A stretch of 64,000 nt of DNA from Asterochloris sp. CNOR1 (GCA_963969365.1 OZ017750.1:3720001-3784000), one strand, 5' to 3'; numbered from the stretch's first letter, positions 31,958-45,400 are shown. Made by a program: numbers and translations. The notes: a model not told the origin generated them from the letters alone.

Positions 31958-34900
31958 ATGATTGGGCAGCTTGTGCTCTCCTCGATAGCTGTGCTGGCTG
32001 GCATTTACTTCTTCAGGAGGCAGAGCTTTAGAAAGCGCTATGATCTGCACAGGATGCCAGGCCCACCAGGCCTGCCTCTGCTGGGCAACTTGCTGCAGGT
32101 CATGGGCCAGAAATCGCTGGTGTGGCACAAGGTTAGACTCCACATCTGTAGTCTGCAGGGGCATGAACTTCATGATTGCAGCCACTGACTGCTTTGGCCC
32201 CTCTGCAGACCTATGTGGACTGGGTGAAAGCCTACGGAAGCATCTTTGTCTGGTACATGGGACTGCCCCTGCCTGTTGTGGTCCTTTCAGATCCAGAGGA
32301 CTGGTACAAGTTGCTGAGTGGCAAGAACACTCGGATGTTGCCCAAGTGGAGCACGATTTATGCCGTTCTTGATGCGGTGAGGTGACTAGGCAGGAGTCTG
32401 CGCACACAGCAGCTGGGCAGGGGCAACTGCCACAGCAGCTGACAGCTGCTCTGCCTGGCCTGATTGGGGTGTTGAGCTTCTAGAATGGAAAACCTTGTGC
32501 CTTGAAGTCGCCCCTGCCCTACACTGCCGTGGTTGGAGGGTTCACCCTCCTGCAAATGCAGGATGCCCCCAATCACTACAGCATGATCGCCACGCCGGAC
32601 ACTGAATACTGGCGCCGCATCAGGAAAACAATCAATGAAGCCTTCAGCCCAGCAGCCATGCGTAAGGTGGGTGGTTGCGGGCAGTGAGTCCAGTTGGCGG
32701 GCCCAACCTGGCACAATTGTGCCCCAGCACAGCACTAACACAATGTTCATGCACAGCGCGGCAGCCTCCCTGGCGCGCAAGTCAGCATTGTTTCGTCCCC
32801 TGGTTGGGGATCTCAGATGCCCCTGATGGCTTCTTTGTGTCTGCACTCCTGGCGCCGGGGTACAACACCCTAGTAGAGATGACCCCTCCCTGTCCTAGCA
32901 AAGCCAACAGCTCGGGGCACCACACCACACTCTGCTGCAGCGTGACTCTGCTCCATGCCCTGCAGGCCTGGCCCGTCGTGCTGGCCAGGGCGCAGGCTGC
33001 GGTCATAAGCCTGGAGAAACTGGCAGCCCAGACAGGCGTGACTGATGTTGATGAAGCCATGTCCCGGCTGACGGCAGGTGCAGCCAGACAGCCTGCCTAT
33101 AATATTTAACAATGCAAGTCAATCTGCCTCTGCTTGCACAGTCTATGATAGAGGCAACAAAACAGGAAGGCTGCCCCTGCTAGCTTGCTGTGCTGGATCC
33201 CAAGCTATTCCAGCTCAGCACACCAGCTGGCTTCCTGCAAGTGGCTGCAAAGCTTGTCGGCATGCAGCATGGCATCCCCAATTACAAAGCCACAGCTGTG
33301 CTAGATCATCTAGCTGATGAGCACTCATGTGTTGCATGCTGCAGATGTCATCGGCGAGGCCGCGTTCAGCAACAAGATGGGCGCCCTGGAGGTGGTGCAG
33401 CAGCAGGACGGCGGCTACAAGTTTGTGCCCCATGCCTACTTGCAGGTGCAACAGTTTCAGCAAAGACCATAGCACATCTTTCAGAAGCTGTCCCCTGTCC
33501 TTAGCCCTATGTTGCAAGCAGCCCTCCTTAGGTGTACAAGCACCCAAGCAGAGACTCTTCAGCATCTGGCAGGGGCTTGCGCCCCCCAGACTATCTAACT
33601 TTCTTTGTCCCGGTCGTGCCAGACTCTGGCATGATCTGGACACATGCGCCTGTTGCTGGGCACTGTCTTTGCGCAGGGAGCTGTCTGGGTGCATGCTGTC
33701 GATACTACTCTTGCATCCAGAGCTGCCTGGTCAGATGCTGCTGTGCCTGCAGGGAATAAAAGCCGCATTCGAGGACATGACCAAGTTGGCAAGCAACCCT
33801 GTCAAGACAGGCCTTATCGTGCTGCTCAAGGGCCAGGTTGGCAAGGATCGCTTGACCCCAGAGGCAAAGAAGGTGGCCTGACATGTCTGCTCATCACACT
33901 CTGTGCAAAAAACATTCTGGCAGCCATACTGAGAAGTGCTGCTTGCTGGGGACTCCAATTTCAGAGAAAACATAATGCTGCTTGGGTGCCTGGTGGGCAC
34001 GCTTTGCCTGGCTGGCGTTTTGCAGATGAGCTGCCTGCCTGTGGCATGCATACAGCCAGCTTCAGCAACTTGAAGCAGTGACTGACGGAGCCGCTTGCAG
34101 CATCAGTATGTGACCTGGCTGCCTGCAGCATCAGACTCCCTGCACAATCTGCTTGGCAGTAGTCACTGACCTGGCTGCTTTGCAGCATCAGACTCCTTGT
34201 ACAATCTCCTTTGCAGCAGTAAATGAACTGGATGCCTGCAGCAAGAAGAGAGCCTCCTGGAGCTGGTCAAGAGCAGGGGGCCCCAGCCAGAGGACAACAC
34301 AGAATTGTGGGCATGCGCCTCACGTCTGAAGGACAAGTCAGGTGTGTGTTCACAGCGCATTGATGTTGAGGGCTTCTGCCTTGCTGTCCAGGCCAGAGCT
34401 GGCTGCCAGCTTGCACTGCTTGCTGAAGCTTGCAATGCAGCAAGCACAGGCTTGCCATGACCAGGTGGGACATGCCACCTCACCCAACAGGGGACTTCAA
34501 CCGCTGGGCATAACCCTGGGTTCAGGGTTAGGGTCACTGCCTGTGCCTTTGGTCTGTCTCCTGCTCACCCCTAGCGCCCAGAGCCTTCCTCCCATTAGAC
34601 TGCCGTCCTTCTAAAGGGACAGCATTTGCATCAACAGATGTCATTGCCAGCCAGAGAAACTGGGGGCCTGAATCCCCCGTACTACCCTGAAAGCTCTGGT
34701 GTGAAGTCAGTCTAAATGCTTTGCTATGTTATCTGCACTGCCCAGCTTCCAGGAGAATGCATGGTGCCTGGCACCGCATGGGCCCTGCTGGCACCGCATA
34801 TGGGGCCTGGCACTGCATGAGCATCCTTACCATGCACTGTGGCACCTGGCACTAGGGCACCCTCTCTGCAATCTGGTAACTGGTACTGCATGGGCCCCTC

Positions 34901-37688
34901 TGGTTAGCAGGCAGGTGTCTGGGATTGTGTGAACAATGACTGCTTTGCAGGAGCTCCAATGAATGACGGTGACCTGGCAGCCAACCTCAACTTCTTTTTT
35001 GCCGCTGGTACGCCACACCTTGGAACATTGCTCCTGCATTGTACGGTCTTGTGTTCAGATGCTGGCATCGTGCTGTTTTGAACTGTGGCCCTGAAGCAGT
35101 CTGGGATCTGCAAAGCCAAGGAGGCCATGAAAGGCTCTGCTCCCTAGCTATGCAGTTGTGCAGTCATGAACTTGCCAGCTGTTTCTGTGTTCCTACTGTG
35201 CCGTTAAGGCACCCTGCAGGCTTCGAGTCGACAGCACACGCCATTTCCTTTACGCTTTTTGAGCTGGCTCATCACCCCCAGGCACAGGTGGGGTACGAAT
35301 CCAGCAGCCACCTGTCAGGGCTTCACTGGCAAAGTCTTGAGGCAGATGCTCTACCCTTTGCCTATCAAGGCAGCTGACATTTGTTCCTTGTAGAAGTCCA
35401 CCCTGAGCTGCAGAGATGGGCCTCCCAGCATGTTGCAGATCTCATTGGCCCAATCTGATGCACAACATGGGCCAGTGCTGTGGCAAACAGGCTCCACCTT
35501 GCAGGAAGCGCTGGCAGCTGAGCTGGATGCTGCGGAGCTCTTGGTTACACCCTCGAGGCCGCATCCCCGCGAGCTTGAGTACAATGACTTGACCAAGCTG
35601 ACCTACCTGAATGCTGTCATAAAGGAGGCCCAGCGCCTGCACCCCACAGCGCCCTTTGGGAGCAACAGGTGCGCCAGTCAGGCCTGCCCCACCAACCATT
35701 TGCTGAAGAAGGTCTGCTTCTGGGCCTATGGCAATTTCATCTGCAGTCCTAGCAGACAGTCAGCCTTCAGGTACACTCAATAATAGACATGTGTGGTGAC
35801 ATCCTAACCTGACCTGCATGCCCGGGTCACCTGTTGTCCGAACAGACACCGTGACTCTGCCTTTGGTCTTGGAAGCATCAATGGGCACAACAACTTGACT
35901 TTGCTTTGGGCTGGACTTGCCACTGACGGTGCTGCCAGCTGAAGCTGGGGCAATCTCTTTCAGTCGAGGCCCTGAGTCTGCAGGAAGTCAGCGTGAGGCC
36001 TGTGATGCAGACGGTCATGACAACGGCAGCAGGCTGGTGCTCGCGTGCGGGACGCATGAACATCTGCCCTTGAAGCACGGCTCCTTGCATGCAGGTGGTA
36101 GTCGAGCTGTGCACGACGGCATGCATGATTCTGCCTGTCCCCCTCTGCACACTTACCTTCCTCTCGGCTCTTCATGCAGTGCAGCCTGCTGCCTCGGCCC
36201 TGCAGGCAGGTAGGGTTTGTTATTAGGCCTGGAAAGCATCTACCAACGGCGTCCTGTGCTGCCGTCATGAGGGTCCAGGTTTTTCTTGGTAGCTCAGTCC
36301 TGAGTGCAACACAGCTCTTGTTGCAGGTGCTGTTGGCAATCCGCCATGCACTGCTGCATGGATCCTGAATCAGCACTTTCCATTCTCTGGACTTGCAGGC
36401 AGTTGGACAGGGACATGACTATTAAAGGCTACCGCCTGCCCAAGGGGACACCAATCATCTTTGCGCCCATCACGCTGCACCGCAGCCCCGACAACTGGCT
36501 CAGGCCCGATGAGTTCCTGCCTGAGAGGTTCATGCCGCAGCAGCTGGAGGAGAAGGTGGACCCAAGTGAGGCCTGCACACTGTCTGGAGGTCTCCTTGAC
36601 CTGCGGCGGCACATCAGCCCTGCAACAGACCGCCCGACCAGGTTTGCTGTGGGCTTGGTGCACGCATATTAGCCTCTCAAGAAGCTGCTGCCCTGCTTCC
36701 CTGTCTGCACATAAAAGCCAGGGCTTCAACTGGACAGCAACCTTCTAGGGGCCCCAGACCTGCACGTGTGAAAGCAAAACTGCTCATGCAGTACTACATG
36801 TCCCAGCTCTTGCTTTGCCTCAGGGTGCTGTTCTTGGGGGCAACAGACCAGCACTGTGAGGGGTGTCCAGATGCTGTGCCTGTACTGATACACTCTGTCT
36901 GCGGTCCTTGACAAGATGAGGCCAGTCCACACCGACTTGGCTGTAGGGCACCCTGATGCCACTCTGGCAGGCAACAAGAAGGATTTGACCAACAGCTGGA
37001 GTCCTTTCACCTTGGGCCCCAGGTGAGGCCAATGCAGAACATGTGATGGCAAGCCTCTCTGCACCAACTCTGGCACTCCATTCTGTTCGACGGGCACCTT
37101 CTCATGACCTTTCCTGCTACCAACGGGTTCAAAACCTGGCATGAAGTGGCATGCACCTGACTCATATGTTCTAACCCTCTTGTCAGACAAAGCTGCGCAT
37201 CAGTTGCAGCAAACAGTTTGACAGTGTCCATGCACTGCTGCACCTGCGGCAGTAGGCCACAGCATGAAACTGCACATCTGCCCCAAGTGTCTGGCAGCTT
37301 TGCAAGCCTTGTGCCTGCAGCATGTGCGTCCTGCTCATCCTGATTGCCTTGTCTGAGACAGGAACTGCGTCGGCCAGGCACTGGCAATGATGGAGGCGCG
37401 CTCCGCAGTGGCCACGCTGGCAGCCTCATTTGAGTTTGCGCCAGATGTCAGCATGAAGGGCAAACGCGAGCAGTGGCTGTCCACTGAGCAAGTCTTCAGG
37501 GTAGGCAGTTGTGTGCTAGCTTGCCGCTGCTGTCCTTCGACCCATTTGCTGGTGGCGCCTTCTGGCTATCAGCTTGTGTTCTGTTGCAGATCACTCTCCA
37601 GCCCAAGACAAGCCTCCCTCTGCAGCTGAGACCTCGCCGTCTCAGCAGTACACCTCTGCTGTCCACTTCTGAGAACGACAGCACATGA
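31958..37688 (+). CDS. Cytochrome P450 monooxygenase
   Basis: Haem-thiolate monooxygenase, expected on the ER membrane. Exons: 31958-32131, 32209-32376, 32508-32666, 32966-33077, 33345-33445, 33753-33872 (or 33836), 34242-34341, 34951-35007, 35220-35287, 35505-35668, 36399-36565, 36971-37022, 37362-37500, 37590-37688; 559 (or 547) aa, all phases consistent. N-terminal anchor (IGQLVLSSIAVLAGIYFF), then the basic/proline hinge MPGPPGLPLLGNL. I-helix AAGFESTAHAIS with the acid-Thr pair, K-helix EAQRLHP (ExxR), PERF-type motif FLPERFMP, and the haem loop PFTLGPRNCVGQALA, whose Cys is the iron ligand and which is split by an intron after GPR. The segment DVIGEAAFS suggests a CYP3- or CYP711-like clan, but I cannot assign a CYP family or substrate. 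Start: ATG directly before the anchor. Confidence 0.94.
34085..34241 (+). repeat. Tandem copies before P450 exon 7 acceptor
   Basis: (T/C)TGCAGCATCAG(T/A)(A/C)T recurs at about 34098, 34127 and 34183, each near GACCTGGCTGC(C/T)T or GAACTGGATGCC, ahead of the real acceptor GCCTGCAG|CAAGAAGAG at 34242. Units are about 30-60 bp and partly nested. Confidence 0.65.
34740..34915 (+). repeat. Degenerate short tandem repeat in P450 intron 7
   Basis: Imperfect about 25-30-bp units of the form CCTGGCACCGCATGGGCCC recur about six times between P450 exons 7 and 8. Confidence 0.7.
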
Positions 37689-38358
37689 CTGCGGAGTCCC
37701 CATCAAGAGCAGCTGCCTCAGATGCTGGCGCTGTCTGTGTGCCTCCTGCCCTTTTTTCTATTTGGTGTGGCTTGCACATCCTCTGCAATACTTTAAGTAT
37801 GCCTCAGGGAGTCATTCTGTCCTGCATCCCGCCATGACCTTTGTTGGGCTGCTCCTGACTTATGTATTCGTTTTTTGTGAAAATTTTCCATAGAAATTGG
37901 TGTTGCACAATAGGGATGCTTGAAAGTTAATTGCAATAAGCGTTCTTTGTAATGAGCATTCAATCATCCAACTCACGCAACACCAGGAGCCATCCCTCAG
38001 CAGCTGCTTCTTCATCTTACGCAACTGCCTTTCCTCAAGCAGGTGGGAAACTCATCCTGCTATCTGTCTGGCTTGTCATTTGTTGGGTCCTCACCACTCT
38101 CTTTCATCCTGGGGATGCTGGCCTACAAAGTATTGATTCACTGGTCCAACATGGAGGACTCTGGGGCATCAGTCGTGGCACTGAGCTGTTGCCAGCCCAG
38201 AAGTGGTACCACCACATAGCAGTGAACCATGCTGCCACCACGCTGAGGAGAGGAAGCTGGCTCCAGCACAACTGGTAACCGAAAGGGGATAGAACATTTT
38301 GCTTCAATGACGTCAAGACAACCGCACTGCACAGTAGGTGCTTGAGGCTTACCAAGCG
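37689..38358. other. Convergent 3' region after P450
   Basis: AT-rich 3' UTR-like sequence after the P450 stop, with a TGTAA element at 37948-37952, 260 bp after the stop. The minus-strand frame at 38440-38138 is open, but it is probably 3' UTR of the neighbouring minus gene if that gene stops at 38361-38359. Confidence 0.4.
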
Positions 38359-39317
38359 TCAGGATGATGGCATCTTTTTGAAGTGGCCCAGCCTCCCAAC
38401 TATCTCTGCAAAACCATCCCCATCCACATGTAGCATGCACAAGGGCTTGTTATGGCCCTGCAGACTCAAGGATCTGTCTGTTGCGAGTCCGAGTCAGCTT
38501 GCACGGCAGGTAGCAAGGGGAGCTCTCTGTGTGCACATAGACAGTCGTGATCGGCAGCAAAACGACAGCAGGTGCCAAGCTGAGGCGCCAATGAGAATCC
38601 TGTCGTTTCGACATCGAGCCTGCCTTTAGTGATGCAGACCTCAATGGGCGCTCTACTCGGGCACTTGACCCAGAGTGTTCTCTTGTGTACAGCTCCTGCA
38701 ACTGCGCGCAACACCACTGATTGAACGGACGCATAAAGCTGCTTGCGAAGCACCAGCACAACAGCTGCAGAACACAATGCCATGAAAGCAACAGGTCAGC
38801 GCGCCCCTCCAGCCAAGGGGGTTGCCCCACTTGCTTCCAGCACAATGCCGCCTGGAGGCTCAAGCATGGCATGTTTCGGCTGCAATGCTTTGCTGAGATC
38901 CTGCAGTCTCCAACAACAGCACTGCAAGCAAGCTCCTCCCTCAGCTTGAAGCACCCCATGCACCTGTCCTCATGATGGCCACGGCAATTGCCCAGCCGCC
39001 ACACCCAGCTGCTGAGGCAGCGCAGCAAGCTGGCAGGACCGAGACCAGCACCCGCGGCGAGGCATGCTGCCTACTACCGCACACTATGCAGAACAGGTAC
39101 ACCTGCAACACCTGCCAAAACTTGCTGACCTTTGTAGGCGAATCTTCTCCAGATCTCACCTGGGTTCCTGTAGCCTGAGGCTTGAGAGCCCCAATCGGTG
39201 CAGCTACCAGGGAACCCAATTCCCTCTGCTCAAGTTGTCTAGACCCCAGGCCTGGCTGTTTGTGTTCCGAACAGTCTGCAAGGCTCTCAGCAGCATGAAC
39301 AGATCTTGAATAACCAT
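38359..39317 (-). CDS. Unidentified multi-exon gene (incomplete model)
   Basis: Not recognised. Exon-like blocks on the minus strand: a possible first exon from ATG 39317 (MVIQDLFMLLRALQTV); 38900-38831 (DLSKALQPKHAMLEPPGG, donor AAGCAA|GTGGGG); 38764 downwards (VVLVLRKQLYASVQ, then HKRTLWVKCPSRAPIE), which joins the previous block in phase; and a last exon 38457-38359 (GHNKPLCMLHVDGDGF, then EIVGRLGHFKK, stop TGA). Each follows a CTGCAG acceptor except the first. The joins from exon 1 and into the last exon are unresolved, so exons may be missing or wrong. The position, divergent from aspartate kinase and convergent with P450, fits the alternating gene layout. No function is proposed. Confidence 0.4.
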
Positions 39318-39483
39318 TCCAAGCAAACAAGAGGCATTATGCCTTGCACGTAAGGTCCACTCATACTTTCGGTCTTGGCCCCTGGACAGATCCCGCCTTG
39401 TGTTCCTTGCAGTGTAGGCAGAACGTACTCTCTGCAGTTCTCAAAGCCCGCTTTGTACTTATCGACACAAGCCGCCTGTGACC
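39318..39483. promoter_or_regulatory. Short divergent promoter region before aspartate kinase
   Basis: Only 166 bp separate the proposed ATG of the minus-strand gene (39317) from the aspartate kinase ATG (39484). If both models are right, this is a bidirectional promoter with very short 5' UTRs. No named element was recognised. Confidence 0.35.
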
Positions 39484-42400
39484 ATGCATGCCCTGGACAT
39501 GCGGACTGCGCCTGGTCTGCGGCTTAACAGGGCTCCATCCCTGCATGCTGAGCACCAACAAGCTTTGAGCAGCAGACCGCTGAAGAAGGCAAAGGTCGCC
39601 CTGCACAGATCCAGCAATGGTCTCACACAGCATTGCCCAGCCAGTCTGAAGGCCCAGGCAGTAGCAGAGGCACCCGCCAGCATAGACATTACAGATGCTC
39701 CCTTGCAGCAACCTGGGCTTAGCCAGCAACAGGTGAGCCTTGCTGCTCGCCTCAGTCCTGGGCACTGCATGCCTGGGCCTCAGGCAATGCTGACCTCCCC
39801 CCTGTGCGCCCTGCAGATTACTGTCGTTATGAAGTTTGGCGGCTCATCGGTGGCCAATGCAGATCGCATGCGAGAGGTCGCTGCCATCATGTGCAGCTTC
39901 CCTGAGCAGTATCCATGCATAGTGCTGTCAGCCATGGGCAAGGTGAGAGGGCTGTGCATTGGCCTGAGGCGCGTCACCTGTGCATCACCTGACGCCAGTT
40001 GCCACCTGGCCCATGCACACCACTAATTTGCCGTGCAAGCTCAATGTTTTACTCACCTATATTGCTGTGTGCAGACCACCAATCTATTGCTAGAGGCAGG
40101 GGAACAGGCCCTTGTGACGCCGCCTGGAGAGATAGCGCACCTGGAGTCTCTTAAGTGTGTTCCCACGGCATGAGGACAGGCTCTGGCTGCTGTTGGCTGG
40201 TCTTGCAGAGGCATGTCTTGTTCAGCAGCGTGCTGAAGCATGGCGTTCCTGGTTTTGTGCCGCACTGCATTGCTCACCAGTGCTCATGGGCCGCCCCAGC
40301 AGCTTCTTGGCCTCAGGTCTGATCCTGCCTTCAATCGTCCTATGGCAGAAGCTGGGCCTGTCTGCCAGCAGCTGCATTTGCTCAGCTGCCGAGGCCTGGT
40401 GACTAGCTTGTTCAGACAAGGCTGTCCTCTCCAGCTCTGCAGGGCCGTCCATTCCTGCATCAGTGTACCTGCCGGGCCTTGAACCTATCATTGATTTTCC
40501 TGCTGCGGTGCCATTTGATTCTGTCCTTCCCCTGCAGGGCCGTCCAGTTCCTGCACCAGCGCACATGCCAGGAGCTGCGTGTGGATGGGCAGTGCCGCCG
40601 CGAGATGGACCAGCTGCTGAGCGAGCTGCAGCAGCTGCTGGTGGGCATCGCCATCATGCAGGACCTCACCCTGCGGGCCAGGGACTCCCTGGTATCCTTT
40701 GGGGAGCGGCTCTCCACGCGCCTGTTTGCCGCCTTCCTGCGGGCTGAGGTGAGAGCACAACTCCAGTGTCCCTTGAAAGCATGTCAGGAGGATCTCAGGC
40801 TGATGGCCAGGGATTCCCTGGGCTTTGTTGGGGGGCAGCTTTCCACCAACGCGTTTGCAGCCCTCCTGCAGGACGCTAGCTGCCTATTCTGCAAAGTTGA
40901 GTAGCCTGCTTTGGGGCTTATGCTGTATGATCACTTCGCACCTGCCAAGGTAGGCCTCACACAAATGGTGTGTTATTCCAGAAGCGGTTGCTCCAGAAGC
41001 GGCAACCAGCCTGGATGGCAATGAACTAATGGGGACATCTGTGGCATGGGCACCGTGCAGTGAACCATGCTGAGTGTTTGTGCAGGACCGCTACATGACA
41101 GGCCACGCCCTGCATGGTTGAGCCGGCAATATGCTGTCGCTCCTCAGCACATGGTGGAAGTTGCCTGCCAAGGCCTGCTCAAATTGCTGTGCACATTTGT
41201 GGCTGCAGGGTTGCATGCCACACCTAGGCTGCTTAGGCGGGTGCTGTGCCCCACAGACGGCAGACCAGTGCAAATCATTGCAGCCACCAGCATGATCTTG
41301 CTGCGTGGGCAGGTGCTGTACAGTCAGAGCAGGCAGGGGACTGTTCAGAGGCAGCCCCATACTTTCCACGACGCAGCTGCTCCCCCTGCAGCGCATGCAT
41401 GCAAACATGTTGCTTCCCCAGGCTGCAGAAATTTGGCAGCGTAGACACAGTCCTCACTCTCTCACCTGCCCTTAGCTGCCATGCAGGGCATCAATCCTTG
41501 CCAGGACGATCCTGTGCTTTGCTATCTTTGCAAAGGCTGCAGCTCTTTGCAAGGCATTTGCTGACGCCCCTCTCACTGACCCTTGCATGCCATGCAGGGC
41601 AACTGTGCCTGCCAGCATGACGCCTGTGACATGAGCTTTCCTTGCCCAGGCTGCAGCAGTTTCCAAGGCAGCAGCGCACTCATCTCTGCAGATGCCTTTG
41701 TCTGCCATGCAGGGCATCCGTGCCCGCCAGTATGATGCCTGGGACCTGGGCTTTGTCTCCACAGACGACTTTGGCCAGGCTGAGGTGCGCTACGATGCCT
41801 CCTTTGCCCAGATCCGGGAGACCCTTGTGCGCAACAATGGGGCGGCCCCAGAAATACCCATTGTCACTGGCTTCCTGGCCAGAGGCGAGGGCACAGGTGT
41901 GCATCTCTCAGCACTGTCCATTCCTGCACAGCATTGACCTGTGGTTGTGGCCCCTTGTGTGTGCAGCAGCCGCCTCTGGCACTTCAAATGGGAGCAGGAG
42001 CCCTGGCACAAGCAGCACATATCTTCAATGTCCCATCGCAGCACAGGCTGCCGAAGCGGGGCTTGGCCTTGAGCTGTGGTGCCTGTGCCAGTTTTTAGCC
42101 TGCACAGCGGCACACTGCACAAGTTGCTGGGCTGGAGGCTGTGCTCAAAATTGTACACTGAGGCTGCCACGGGCTGCCGTAGGTACACCTTTGACCAGCC
42201 TTGGGTGTCCTGGTAATGTCCTGCTGTTGCTGATTGACATATGCAGGTGTCTCCTGAGTCGCCCTCATGTGTGCACAGCACCTGCAGCATGCCCACAACC
42301 CAACCCATCAAGATACCAACTAGATCGTCTGCTTCACTGCAGGGGCCATCACGACTCTTGGGCGGGGGGGCAGCGACCTGAGCGCCACTGTCATTGGGGC

Positions 42401-45400
42401 TGCCCTCAACTTGCCTGAGGTGCAGGTCTGGAAGGACGTTGACGGTGAGGGGCCATTGCTTGCGGCCTGCAGCATCTGTGTAAACAGCATCAGCCAGGAC
42501 ACTGCAGCCAAATTGCCAGACATGCATGTCTGGAAGGATGTCGACGGTTGGAGACGTTGCATAGGGGCCAGTTGCATCTGAAGGCAGTTGTGCCTTGGGC
42601 TGAAGGGGACCAGCTGGGCTCTTCATGCCCACGCACTGCCAGCAGGAAGCGTGCGCAGCTGAGAGCTGCTGCGGCACCCTGCCAGCTTCTTGGCGGCCAC
42701 CTGTTGCATATTATTCTACGAGACAGCAGTGCAGGGCGTCAGCATTGTGTGGGCATTGGTGGCCGCGCCCAGCTCGATGCCTGAGCAGGGCACAACCTAG
42801 CATAGCTGCCTGCATCTGGATGCCCGCCGGCCCATCCACCCTACCAGTTGCTTGACCATGAGCATGTGTTCAGAAGATGCAATCAGACCTCCTGATTCCG
42901 TCTGCAGGCGTGCTGACGTCCGACCCCCGCATCGTGGACTCAGCCCATCCCGTGCCCATGCTGACCTACGACGAGGCAAGCGAACTGGCCTTCTTCGGCG
43001 CTACTGTGCTGCACCCCCACGCCATGCAGCCGGCCATGCAGAACGGCTCCCTAGCTGTGCGAGTGAAGAACTCATATAATCGGTGAGGCCAGTACGCTCT
43101 GGAGGGGGTCGTGTGCTCGAAAGAAGTGGGCATAACATCGCAACCAGGCAAGATAGACAAAAGTGTCTGAGAACATAAACTTTGTTGAAGCAATGTGTGT
43201 GTGGGTGCTCTGGTGGCAGGCAGGCATGCAAAGAGTTTGCTGGAAGCAGGTAGGGTTGCTTTGCCTGTCAACAAGGTGGTCTGCAATTCTCAGCTGTGAC
43301 ATAGTTTGCTGCGGGCAGGACATTGCTGCGCTGCCTTGCCTGCCAGTGTCTGCTCTTCAGGCAGACCTGGTTTTGGAGACGCAGACCCACTGCTGGTTGA
43401 TAACATGCATGCAGTTTGGCAACCAGCTTTTAGTGTCCCTGCTGCCCTGTACTTGCCGAAATTCGACTGCCTGCACTGGTAGTGCCCAGCAGCGTGACCT
43501 GTGCTGGTCGGGCTGCCCTGCAGCTCTACCAAGCCCTGGCCAGGTCTCCTAACATCTTCTGACCACCCCTGCTGCGGACAGCCAGATGGCACCGTCATTG
43601 CCCAATGATGTGACTTGCTGCGTGGGCCGCCTCGCAGCTCTGCCACGCCCTGTTGAGGCGCTTCTGACACCTGTTCACCGCCCGTGCTGCAGACCAGCAA
43701 CCCAATGCTGCCCTTGCCCAGCAGCCCTGCCAAACGTTCACCCAAAACCTGCTGGTCACACCTGCAGCCCTGTTCATCTCAACTGCTTCACCTCCTGCAG
43801 GCTGGCGCTTAGCGCTCTCACTGCAAAGCAAGCCTTTGTCAGTCCTCTGGCCCTCCAGTAATGTTGCTCAGAGCCCTACCCCTGCCAGTTGTTGCCTATG
43901 CAGGCTGGCAGACGGCACCTTCACCGCTCACAGCCCTGCAAACCACACAGTCCACCCTGCAGCCACACCAGACCCTGATGAGACCCTACTGACACTGTCA
44001 CCGTCCCCGCCGCAGGCTAGCAGATGGCACCCTCATTGCCCAGCAGCGCGACATGAGCGAGGCCCTGATGACCAGCATTGTCCTCAAGAGCGAGGTCACG
44101 CTGCTGGACATAGTCTCCACGCGCATGCTGGGCCAGTTTGGGTTCCTGTCCACCGTGTTCAACATTTTCGCTGAGAGCGAGATCTCGGTTGACGTGGTGG
44201 CCACCAGTGAGGTCTCCATCTCCCTCACGCTGGATCCCAGGTGGAATGCTGCCCGGGGGCTGCCTATCTGTGGAAAAATCACAGCACCCCCCATGATGAG
44301 AAATCTGTGCATTTGGGGGTCGCACTTTGTGCTGTTGAACAACATGCAGCTTGTGATTGGAGGTACCCTGCCAGGTGACGAGCATTGGTCATCACGAGCG
44401 TGGCCACATCTCAGTGCCCGCCCAGTAAAGGGTCCAGCTCCCTCATGCTAGTCCCAGGGGGATTGTATTTGTGGCTTACCTTCCCGCACAGATGTGAGGT
44501 CGTAGCATGAATTTGGCCTCTGGGAAGGGGTTCTCATGCTGGACTCTACCTGGACTGCTGGGAAGGGCTAAACTTCTGCTCTGACTGCAAATCTAACCGC
44601 TTCAAGGGTAGGGGCAGACAGGCCACTGTAAGCAATTCAGGTGCAGCTGCATATCTCTGCTGGCTGCCACCAGCCAGGTGTTGTTAGCCCTTTGCATGGG
44701 AGGCCTGGTCAAGTCTGTGACTGCCAAGAGCTTGATTGCAGCAGCAGATGAGCGAATGGTGCTGGGAGCAGCATGGGGCTGCACCTACAGCCTGCACAAG
44801 AGGCTTTCCTTTTTACACAAACTCCAGGGCCGATTGTTAACAGTGCCACCTTGCTTTTCCGAGCATCCGCTGTGATGTCCTGGCGTCTTGTTAGATCTGC
44901 ACAGGGCTTCTAGCACCCCCGAGCTGCCTGAGATGACCGGAGGACTGCTCATCGACCAGATACGGGAGTTCTGACCGTCTCCTGCCACTGCTGCTGCAGC
45001 AAGATGTGGACGCGGGCCCTTATAGATTCAGAGCTGGATGCCCTCATCACGGCATTTCATGCCAAGGGCATCGCCAACGCGAGCTACACGCGTGGGCAGT
45101 CCATCATCTCCCTCATCTGCAATGTCAAGCGCACCTCTGAGATCCTTGAACGGGTGAGCTGGCTGGTGCTGTACATGCGGATAGCAACACTTGTGTACAT
45201 CAGTTGCAGATTGCCCATGCCAGAGCTGACTGTCCCATCTGCATCCTCAGTGCACCTCTGATGTCTGTAGGAGGGTGTGCAGGCCTTTCCAGTCACTAAC
45301 CTTCAGGCCTAATTCAGTTGAATGGTCTTGCCTGAGGCACCTGAGGGGCCTGCTTGTTCCCATCTGGTAGAGCCGGCTGTGATTGGTGCCAGCTGCACGT

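Noticed and set aside
35282-35371. tRNA-like patch on the minus strand (GGTAGAGCATCTGCC and a GATTCGTACCCC-like arm)
   Set aside because: The anticodon and acceptor stems do not pair, and the region overlaps P450 exon 9 and the following intron. At most a degraded tRNA-like fragment.
41790-42677. 295-codon minus-strand open frame
   Set aside because: Antisense across aspartate kinase exons 5 and 6 and the intron between them; no family features and no splice logic.
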